Shown piece after piece: positions 56,237 to 62,876 of a stretch of DNA of 64,000 bases; position 1 is the first letter of the stretch, and every line of letters begins with the position of its first letter. The notes under the pieces were generated by a model that made no database searches, was not told the origin of the DNA, and worked only from the letters and a program-made list of their open reading frames with translations. The position numbers and the translations under genes were made by a program. The stretch comes from JAYEHL01 sp041653935 (GTDB lineage Bacteria; Chloroflexota; Dehalococcoidia; E44-bin15). Location of the stretch: contig JBAZEO010000002.1 of assembly GCA_041653935.1 (NCBI GenBank), forward strand, positions 372,001 to 436,000, given 5' to 3'.

Positions 56237-57145
56237 CTATAAACGCTGCAGGTACTTGTGCGCCTGCAATGCCGCCTTGGCCCCTTCGCCAGCCGAAATG
56301 ACGATTTGCTTTTCCGGAACATTGGTCACATCCCCTGCGGCGAAGAGCCCGGGCACATTGGTCTCGCTGCGGCAATTCACCACGATCTCACCCTGCTCGT
56401 TCAGCGCCGTCAGCCCTTTGACCAGTTCCGAGTTCGGGATCAAGCCTATCTCTACAAAGATGCCGCCGACATCGAGCCTCTTCTGCTCCCGGGTCTTCAA
56501 ATCCCTGATCTCTATGCCCTCGACCAGCGTCCCGACAAAGATCGACAGCACCTCATGCTCAAGAAACGCCGTGACGTTGGACGCTCCCCGCACCTTCTCG
56601 ATCAGTATCTTATCCCCGGTAAACGGAGTTACGGATACAACGTAAACCTGTTCCGCGATCCTGGACATATCATCCGATGCCTCAAGCGCCGAATTCCCTC
56701 CCCCGATAACGGCCACCTTCTGCCCCGCGAAGATCGGGCCGTCACAGATAGCACAATAAGTTACACCCTTCCCTTTGAACTTCTCCTCGCCAGGGACGTT
56801 AAGCGAGCGCGGCCTCTTGCCGGAAGCGACTATGATCGCTTTCGCCTGAAATTTCTCGCCGCCATCCGCCGCAACCTCAAACCCGCCTGCGATGCGCTTG
56901 AGAGACACGGCTTGCGAACCAATCTTCTGTTCCAGCGGGAACTGCTTCACCTGCTCCTCGAACTTGGACATCAGTTCGAACCCCTCGATGTACTGATAAC
57001 CCATGTAGTTCTCGACACGACCCGTCCACATAGGTTGACCACCTATATCCTTGCTTATCAGCACAGCGTCCAGCCGCTTCCGCGCCGCATACACGGCTGC
57101 GGTCATTCCCGCAGGGCCTCCGCCTATTATTATCAATTCATGCAT
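56237..57145 (-). CDS. trxB: Thioredoxin-disulfide reductase
   Basis: The 302-residue flavoprotein has the FAD-binding LIIIGGGPAGMTAAVYAARK, the redox-active CAICD (C-x-x-C), the NAD(P)H-binding VAVIGGGNSALEAS and the C-terminal GLFAAGDVTNVPEKQIVISAGEGAKAAL, all diagnostic. It reduces thioredoxin- or glutaredoxin-like proteins; the glutaredoxin-like gene lies 28 bp upstream and is the probable partner. Low-GC-type substitutions such as CAIC for CATC occur in many anaerobes. Confidence 0.92.
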   Translation of the reverse strand: MHELIIIGGGPAGMTAAVYAARKRLDAVLISKDIGGQPMWTGRVENYMGYQYIEGFELMSKFEEQVKQFPLEQKIGSQAVSLKRIAGGFEVAADGGEKFQAKAIIVASGKRPRSLNVPGEEKFKGKGVTYCAICDGPIFAGQKVAVIGGGNSALEASDDMSRIAEQVYVVSVTPFTGDKILIEKVRGASNVTAFLEHEVLSIFVGTLVEGIEIRDLKTREQKRLDVGGIFVEIGLIPNSELVKGLTALNEQGEIVVNCRSETNVPGLFAAGDVTNVPEKQIVISAGEGAKAALQAHKYLQRL

Positions 57146-57173
57146 AATATAATCAGGGGTTGTTTCGATTTTA

Positions 57174-57416
57174 TTACTTGATGCCGAGCTTCTCTTTCAG
57201 CACCGGCTCGTTAAACCCTATCACGATATCTCCATCTATTATGATCGTGGGTACCGCTGTCTGGGAGGACTTATTTATCATTTCCTTTCTGGCAGCGGCA
57301 TCATGAGCCACATCCAAATCCTGGTATGAAACTTTGTTAGCATCAAGGAACTGCTTGGCTTTCTTGCACCACGGGCAGGTCGGGGTTGAATAGACCCTTA
57401 CCTCTTTATCCGCCAT
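57174..57416 (-). CDS. Glutaredoxin/NrdH-redoxin family protein
   Basis: The 80-residue thioredoxin-fold protein has VRVYSTPTCPWCKKAKQFLD (redox-active C-P-W-C), the cis-Pro segment AVPTIIIDGDIVIGF and a normal short length. It probably takes electrons from the TrxB encoded just downstream and delivers them to peroxidases or reductases. GGGAGG precedes ATG 57416. It opens the long minus-strand redox block that ends with fprA. Confidence 0.92.
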   Translation of the reverse strand: MADKEVRVYSTPTCPWCKKAKQFLDANKVSYQDLDVAHDAAARKEMINKSSQTAVPTIIIDGDIVIGFNEPVLKEKLGIK

Positions 57417-57617
57417 ACTCCCTCCCTATGAACAACAGCTCTTTAATATCATGAAGATTTACGGAAGCAAGTTTATAATGTATCGCCAGCTATGTATGCG
57501 ACTTTTGTCTCACCTAGACTGCCAGAAGAGAACCTAATAAATGATCCTATATCGTTTCAGATGTATATCGGGTAGTCGCAATATAACCGCTGCCTGAATT
57601 GTTGTCAACACTTTTAA
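57417..57617. other. Intergenic region likely holding the redox-block promoter
   Basis: About 200 AT-rich bp with no gene. The promoter of the glutaredoxin/trxB transcript should be here on the minus strand, but no convincing hexamer pair was picked. Confidence 0.4.
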
Positions 57618-58241
57618 CTAACCCTGTTTCTTATCCGCGACTTCCTGCTCAGATGATAAAATCGTATCCGGCGTTGACGTCAATCTGTAATGACCCGGGC
57701 GCTCCTTCTTGAAGAAGCGTTTGTTGTGATAGATAGTGGAATATATCAGCCCTCTTATATGCTCGCGATCTTTGGATACACCCGCCTCCAGAAGTATCTG
57801 CGTGGCGTTAGCAGCAATAAGGATTCCATTATTTGCCGCTGCGATCTCGAAAAGGGCATTACGGATGGACTTCTTTTTCAAACTTTCAGGATCCATCGAT
57901 TTCCCATAACCATCGATACCCCGAATCCGTTTATCGTAATCCAGCGACCGCTCAAGTGCCTTCCTGTAATCGGTCCACCTCGCCAGCTCCTCCTCAGCCC
58001 TCTTCTGCCGTTCAATGGCGTTCCTGAGACGCGCCATTGTCTCCTCTTCCCAGGTGCTACCACCCAGTATGCGACGCTGCTCCCTCTCCTTCTTGAAGCG
58101 GGCTAGCGTATCCTCCTCCCACTTGATCTGCTGCTCCCCCAGCTCCTTGAGCCTGGCAAGGGTCTCCGCTTCAGCCTTTAACTGTTGCTCTCTAAGCTGT
58201 TGTAATCTTTCAGCTTTCTCTTTATCTTTATCGCTAGACAT
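57618..58241 (-). CDS. Coiled-coil protein with C-terminal winged-helix-like domain
   Basis: The 207-residue protein starts at ATG 58241, behind AAGGAG. Residues 1-110 are a charged coiled coil made of imperfect repeats of about 22 residues with the pattern EEETLARLKELxEQQ. Residues about 128-195 look like a winged helix similar to HARE-HTH/restriction-accessory domains: AANATQILLEAGVSKDREHIRGLIYSTIYHNKRFFKKERPGHYRLT. It might bind DNA as an oligomer. It is not obviously linked to the redox block. It ends before a dispersed repeat on the other side. Confidence 0.65.
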   Translation of the reverse strand: MSSDKDKEKAERLQQLREQQLKAEAETLARLKELGEQQIKWEEDTLARFKKEREQRRILGGSTWEEETMARLRNAIERQKRAEEELARWTDYRKALERSLDYDKRIRGIDGYGKSMDPESLKKKSIRNALFEIAAANNGILIAANATQILLEAGVSKDREHIRGLIYSTIYHNKRFFKKERPGHYRLTSTPDTILSSEQEVADKKQG

Positions 58242-58261
58242 CGGCACTCCTTGAAACAAAC

Positions 58262-58409
58262 TGGGGGGGGGTACTCCCTGATGTCCCCCTTAAAAGGGGG
58301 AAACTATAACCGAACCCCCTATATCCCCCACACGTTGGGGGAATTAAGACCTAGGGGACACCCCTAATACCTTGGCAGGAGATAAATCTCCTGCACCTCT
58401 TTTTAAAAA
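58262..58409 (-). repeat. Dispersed repeat copy 6 (inverted, full length)
   Basis: Reading in reverse: AGAGGTGCAGGAGATT, ATCTCCTGCC, GGGGTGTCCCC, CCCCCAACGTGTGGGGG, AGGGGGTTCGGTTAT, CCCCCTTTTAAGGGGGA. It is the longest copy together with those at 19388 and 24436. Confidence 0.85.
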
Positions 58410-58475
58410 TCTCTTGTTTTCCTTTTAAGATTTTTCACAGAACTGCTACCATATTGCTATCTTTTCTACTGTTTT

Positions 58476-58504
58476 TTGAAATATATTTTATGTTAGGCTA
58501 ATAT
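58476..58504 (+). promoter_or_regulatory. Candidate promoter of the mutase operon
   Basis: TTGAAA (58476-58481), a 17-bp spacer and TAATAT (58499-58504) precede the mutase gene by about 160 bp in an otherwise geneless AT-rich stretch. Confidence 0.5.
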
Positions 58505-58667
58505 CGTCATAAATAAGCTTACTATCTAACATGCACTTTAATATTTTAACATACTGATTCGCTTTTGCAACTGTTTCACCAGTGTTGTAAGAACGACGCA
58601 AAGGTCGATAGACAGACCTCGACCCGCAGAAAATCGAGGGGAAATCGTTAGCGAGGAGCCAACTGAT

Positions 58668-60299
58668 ATGGCAGAAGAAGCAAGGACAACGGTCGGCGGC
58701 ATCCCCATCAAGTCCGTTTACACCCCTGACGATGTGAAAGACATCGACTACAAGAAAGAACTCGGCGATCCCGGCGTCTACCCCTTTACCCGTGGCATCT
58801 ACAGCGGCGCTAAGGGCGTAGTCTTCGGACAGAGACCCGTGCTGGGCTTCGGGCTGCCGGAGGAGACCAATGAGCGCATAAAATACCTTCTTAAATATGG
58901 AATGGCCTCGCCCAGCGGTATGCCCAGCTATAACCTGACCATGGACATGTGCAGCGCCTACGGCTACGACTCCGACGACCCGCGCATGGCCGAGTTCGTC
59001 GGCGTGAACGGGCCGCCGTGCAACTCCATACGCGACAGCGAGGCGATTCTCGAAGGAATACCGATCGAAGGTGTCTACCACGGCGCGCTATCCTATGCCC
59101 CCAACTGGCGCGTGGCCCACTACATCGCCATCGCCGACAACCGCAACATACCGCGCAGCAATATACTGGGTGCAACGCTTAACGATTCGCTGCACGGCTT
59201 CATCGGCGAGGGCCTGCACCTGTTCCCGCCGAAGTCCTGTTTGCGACTCATCGTCGATACGCTCAAGTTCGCCACGGAGGAGATGCCCTACTTCCGCGCC
59301 TGCGACGTGCAGGCATACTCCAGCCGCGAGGCGGGATGCACCGCCGCGCAGGAGGCCGCCTTCGCCGTAGCCGACATGATCGAGGTGATGCAGGGCTGTA
59401 TCGACAGCGGGCTCTCCCCCGACGACGTATCGTCGCACATGACCTTCTTCTTCGCCTGCTACAGCGATTTCTTCGAAGAGGTGGCCAAGTTCCGCGCCGT
59501 GCGCAAGGTCTGGGCTCAGATAATGCGCGAGCGCTTCCACGCCAAGAGCGACAAGAATCTAAGGATGCGCATCCAGGTAAAAACATCGGCCACCACGCTG
59601 CCGGCGCAGTACCCGCAGCTCAATATATTCCGCTCCGGCCTGCAGGCGCTATCGGCCATATTCGGCGGGGCTAGCGGTTTGAACATAACTTGTATGGACG
59701 AGGCCTTCAGCGCGCCTACCGAGGAATCGGCGCGCATCGCGCTGCTCACCGGCAAGGTCATCGAACACGAGACGGGAATAATAAATGTTGCCGACCCGCT
59801 GGCGGGCTCATACTATGTCGAGCGCCTTACCAGGGACATGGAGGACGCCATCTGGGCCTATCTCAAGAAGATCGATGAAATGGGCGGTTACATCGCAGCC
59901 ATCGAGCGCGGCTACCTGCAGCGAGAGATCGCCGGCGTTAATATCAAGGAATCACACGACCTCGACAGCGGCAAGAAGATCGTGGTCGGCGTTAACAAGT
60001 TCCAGCCCGAGGATAGTGAGACCGACCCGATAGAGATATTCGACCAGGACCCGATGCCGACGGTAAAAGAGATGACCAAGCGGCTTAAGAAGCTGAGGAA
60101 AGAACGGGACAACGGCCGTGTGAATGATGTACTGGCGCAGTTCAGAGCAGCAGCAGCCGGCAACGGCTATCTCATGCCGATCATGGTCGACGCGGCTAAG
60201 GCGCTGTGTACCACATCCGAGATATTCGGCATATTGAAGCAAGAGCTGGGCGAGGATCACAGCTGCCTGATCCCGCCGGACTGGGCCAAAGGCGCTTAA
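58668..60299 (+). CDS. B12-dependent acyl-CoA mutase, large subunit (divergent methylmalonyl-CoA mutase family)
   Basis: The 543-residue protein starts behind GAGGAG. It follows the catalytic TIM barrel of the methylmalonyl-CoA mutase family (GVYPFTRGIY, PEETNERIKYLL, YSSREAG, DFFEEVAKFRAVRKVWA, VADPLAGSYYVE). Key residues differ from methylmalonyl-CoA mutase: the Tyr89 position is Val58 (FGQRPVLGFG instead of T-x-R-Q-Y-A-G), the catalytic His of FHTQT is Gln303 (RIQVKTS), and the His of SLHTN is Asn339 (GLNITC). The Arg of REAG is kept. It is thus probably a mutase for another acyl-CoA. A separate B12 subunit follows, as in isobutyryl-CoA and 2-hydroxyisobutyryl-CoA mutases. Confidence 0.85.
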   Translation: MAEEARTTVGGIPIKSVYTPDDVKDIDYKKELGDPGVYPFTRGIYSGAKGVVFGQRPVLGFGLPEETNERIKYLLKYGMASPSGMPSYNLTMDMCSAYGYDSDDPRMAEFVGVNGPPCNSIRDSEAILEGIPIEGVYHGALSYAPNWRVAHYIAIADNRNIPRSNILGATLNDSLHGFIGEGLHLFPPKSCLRLIVDTLKFATEEMPYFRACDVQAYSSREAGCTAAQEAAFAVADMIEVMQGCIDSGLSPDDVSSHMTFFFACYSDFFEEVAKFRAVRKVWAQIMRERFHAKSDKNLRMRIQVKTSATTLPAQYPQLNIFRSGLQALSAIFGGASGLNITCMDEAFSAPTEESARIALLTGKVIEHETGIINVADPLAGSYYVERLTRDMEDAIWAYLKKIDEMGGYIAAIERGYLQREIAGVNIKESHDLDSGKKIVVGVNKFQPEDSETDPIEIFDQDPMPTVKEMTKRLKKLRKERDNGRVNDVLAQFRAAAAGNGYLMPIMVDAAKALCTTSEIFGILKQELGEDHSCLIPPDWAKGA

Positions 60300-60316
60300 C
60301 GAAGGGAGCAGTTGAA

Positions 60317-60739
60317 GTGAGAAAGGACAGAAAGATCAGAATCCTGCTGGCGAAGGCCGGGCCCGACACCCATGTCAGAGGTATCTCCATCCTGATGTCG
60401 CGGCTGCGCGACGCCGGCATGGAGACGATATATACAGGTTTGTACCAGTCGCCTGAGACAATCGTCACCGCGGCGGTGCAGGAGGATGTGGATTTCATAT
60501 TCCTGAGCAGCCACCTCGGCAGGCAAGTAGCACTGTCAAGAGACATAATGACGCTGCTCAAAAAGAAAGGCGCCGACAAACGTATCGCGCTGGCGGTTGG
60601 AGGAGTAATACCCAAACGCGATTTCGCCCCGCTGAAGGAACTGGGGGTCACCGCGGCGTTTCAGCCGCACACACTCGTGAACACAGTCATAGATTTCGTC
60701 AATGATTACGTTGCCAAAGCCGATAAAAAGGCTGGTTGA
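60317..60739 (+). CDS. B12-binding small subunit of acyl-CoA mutase
   Basis: The 140-residue protein starts at GTG 60317 behind GAAGGGAG, 17 bp after the large subunit stop; a longer in-frame start would lie inside that gene. It has the base-off cobalamin motif AKAGPDTHVRG (D-x-H-x-x-G, with His19 as the cobalt ligand), then FIFLSSHLGRQVA (in place of S-x-L) and ALAVGGVIPKRDF (GG motif). It binds adenosylcobalamin for the neighbouring catalytic subunit. The order large then small subunit supports a heteromeric mutase. Confidence 0.9.
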   Translation: MRKDRKIRILLAKAGPDTHVRGISILMSRLRDAGMETIYTGLYQSPETIVTAAVQEDVDFIFLSSHLGRQVALSRDIMTLLKKKGADKRIALAVGGVIPKRDFAPLKELGVTAAFQPHTLVNTVIDFVNDYVAKADKKAG

Positions 60740-60780
60740 TAAAGGATTCTCAATACTCTCGTTATAGGAAGGAGCCAAAA

Positions 60781-61932
60781 ATGTCATTTGTTTTTTCAGA
60801 ATCTGAGGAACTATTCCGTAGACAGATACAGGAGTTCGCCCAGAAGGAACTGGGCCCCGGTGCAAAGGCTCGGGCCAAAGATACCAAGGTCGACATGAGC
60901 ATCGTGAAGAAGATGGCTAATATGGGCTTGCTCGCAATGAACGTGCCGGAGAAGTACGGCGGGCAAAAGGTCAGCTGGGTCACCGTTGGTATCGCTATCG
61001 AAGAGATGGCCAAGGTGGACTTCACCGTCAGCGTGCTGCCCACAGGTTCGGCGGGATACCTGGGCCAGGCGATGACTTTCGCACCTGAATACCTGCAGGA
61101 TAGATGGTTCAAGCCCGTCATCGATGGCGACATACTCGCCTGTTTGTGTCTCACCGAGCCTGACGCCGGATCCGACGCAGTGGGCATAAAGGCCAAGGCG
61201 GTCAAAGACGGCAAAGACTACGTCCTCAACGGCGAAAAGACATCCATCAGCTGGGGCATGCAGGCAGGAATCGGCATCGTATTCGCCAAGACGGACCCCA
61301 AGGCCGGAGCCAGGGGCGTGACGGCGTTCCTGCTGCCGACCGATACGCCTGGAATCACCAAGTCCTCTATCCCGGATATGGGCTGGCCGACGGCACAACG
61401 GGCATCGTTCTTCCTGGACAATGTTCGTCTGCCGGCAGACCACCGGCTGGGCGAGGAGGGACAGGGCTTCTTCCTGGCAATGAACGTCATCGGCGTCGTG
61501 CGCATATGCCTGACGCTTCAGGCCATAGGCCACGCCGAGGGCGCGCTGGATGAGGCCATATCATACGCCAAACAGCGCACCGCATTCGGACGGCCGCTGG
61601 CCAACTTCCAGGCGGTTTCGTTCAGAATCGCCGAGCAGGCCACCAAGCTGGAGGCCGCTCGACTCCTGTGCTACCGCTCACTGGGACTGAGGGATGCCGG
61701 CGAGCGTCATCTTAAAGAGGCCTCGATGGCCAAGTGGTTCGGCGCCCGCTCCGCTATGGAGGCCTGCCATGAGGCATTGCTCATCCACGGCCAGATCGGT
61801 TTCAGCGAGGAATGCCGCGCCGAGCAGCGGCTGAGAAATGTGATCGGAAGCGAGATCGGCGACGGCACCGCCGAGATCATGAAGCTCAACATCGCGCGCG
61901 AGATGATAGGCAAGGAGTTCCAGCCGTTATAG
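60781..61932 (+). CDS. Acyl-CoA dehydrogenase
   Basis: The 383-residue flavoprotein starts at ATG 60781 behind AAGGAG; an upstream frame from 60736 lacks a site. Family blocks: CLTEPDAGSDAVGIKAKAVKDG (FAD/substrate), a mid-domain TSISWGMQAGIGIVFAKTD, AISYAKQRTAFGRPLANFQAV and the C-terminal IGDGTAEIMKLNIAREMIG. It oxidises an acyl-CoA at C2-C3 and passes electrons to ETF or a similar acceptor, none of which is encoded in the window. Its position behind the mutase subunits suggests it oxidises the rearranged acyl-CoA. The catalytic base could not be assigned by eye with confidence. Confidence 0.9.
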   Translation: MSFVFSESEELFRRQIQEFAQKELGPGAKARAKDTKVDMSIVKKMANMGLLAMNVPEKYGGQKVSWVTVGIAIEEMAKVDFTVSVLPTGSAGYLGQAMTFAPEYLQDRWFKPVIDGDILACLCLTEPDAGSDAVGIKAKAVKDGKDYVLNGEKTSISWGMQAGIGIVFAKTDPKAGARGVTAFLLPTDTPGITKSSIPDMGWPTAQRASFFLDNVRLPADHRLGEEGQGFFLAMNVIGVVRICLTLQAIGHAEGALDEAISYAKQRTAFGRPLANFQAVSFRIAEQATKLEAARLLCYRSLGLRDAGERHLKEASMAKWFGARSAMEACHEALLIHGQIGFSEECRAEQRLRNVIGSEIGDGTAEIMKLNIAREMIGKEFQPL

Positions 61933-61942
61933 ATATGGTAAA

Positions 61943-62030
61943 AAGAAGTGCAGGGTTCTTCCTGCCAAGGGCATTGGGGGTGTCCCCCAACCCCCACCTC
62001 CCCCAAGAATGGGGGATCGAGGGGGTTGAA
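61943..62030 (+). repeat. Dispersed repeat copy 7
   Basis: GAAGTGCAGGGTTC, TTCCTGCC, GGGGTGTCCCC, CCCCCAAGAATGGGGG and AGGGGGTT appear in family order between the acyl-CoA dehydrogenase and the 62102 gene. Confidence 0.8.
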
Positions 62031-62101
62031 CAATCGAAGATATACCTTAATAACAATTAAATCGCAGAGAAGATAAATACAAATTAGATAAGGAGGTAAA
62101 A

Positions 62102-62668
62102 ATGGCACAAGAACGCAACGATTATAGCGGGCCGTTCATCCGCCACTTCCGCTATGATGACTTCTCCAAGGAGTTCCTGGGGAAACTTCTGTGCGAATAC
62201 GGCCGCCTGTATGAGCTCATCGACGGGCTGTGGTATTCCACCACCGCGAAGGAAGTCGGCCCGGAGAAAGCGTGGAAGTGGGAGATGCAGGTCTGGCGCG
62301 CCATCCCCCCACACGTCATGAAAGGACTGAAGAAGGTAGGCAACTTCGAGGGCCACGATCTGTACACCATGTTCAAGGCGGTACAGCTCGACCCGTGCTA
62401 CACCGAGGGTTTGTACGAGTACGACATCTATATCCGCGACCCGAAGTATGCCATCATGACCATCTACCGCTGCCCGTCCCTGCTCTACTTTGAGAAGACC
62501 GATCCGAAACGGGTCAAGCCGCTGTGCGTGGATCTGGAGCCTCCCGCGTTCCAAGACTACGCGGATTTCTGGAATCCCAAGATCAAAGTGCGGCCGCTCA
62601 AGCTGCCGCCGCGCAAGGACAAGAACGATATCCCTGTCTGCCAGTGGGAATATATACTGGAAGACTAG
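62102..62668 (+). CDS. Protein of unknown function (possibly DUF6125/amino-thiazoline-carboxylate-hydrolase-like)
   Basis: The 188-residue protein has AAGGAGG before its ATG. It is rich in aromatic residues and has the segments HFRYDDFSKEFLGKLLCEYGRLYELIDGLWYSTTAKEVGPEKA, WRAIPPHVMKGLKKV and FEKTDPKRVKPLCVDLEPPAFQDYADFWNPKIKV. The beginning resembles DUF6125-type proteins that accompany CoA-ester genes in uncultured anaerobes; this recall is uncertain. No cofactor motif is visible. Neighbouring mutase, dehydrogenase and OYE-type genes suggest a role in the same pathway. Confidence 0.6.
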   Translation: MAQERNDYSGPFIRHFRYDDFSKEFLGKLLCEYGRLYELIDGLWYSTTAKEVGPEKAWKWEMQVWRAIPPHVMKGLKKVGNFEGHDLYTMFKAVQLDPCYTEGLYEYDIYIRDPKYAIMTIYRCPSLLYFEKTDPKRVKPLCVDLEPPAFQDYADFWNPKIKVRPLKLPPRKDKNDIPVCQWEYILED

Positions 62669-62792
62669 GATAAAAGCTCAGCATAGAGTCGACCCTATCG
62701 CGATTCCGGGGTGGACATCTCGTTAGCGTCGGTTTAGGATTATCCTATCCGCGCGACGTAATCCGGAAGATATAGGGCATGAGGAGAACGAG

Positions 62793-62876
62793 ATGGCCGC
62801 TATTATGAAAGCGAACATGTTTCGAATGACTGATAGCGGCCCTCTGTTTCTTTTGAGAAGGAAGTGCATCCAGTGA
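62793..62876 (+). CDS. Possible 27-residue leader peptide overlapping the OYE-type gene
   Basis: The frame ATG 62793 to TGA 62876 has GAGGAG six bases upstream, and its stop overlaps the GTG start of the next gene (GTGA), a classic coupling arrangement. An inverted repeat spans it: GGCCGCTAT (about 62795-62803) with ATAGCGGCC (62833-62841). It may regulate translation of the downstream gene; it may also be chance. Confidence 0.3.
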   Translation: MAAIMKANMFRMTDSGPLFLLRRKCIQ

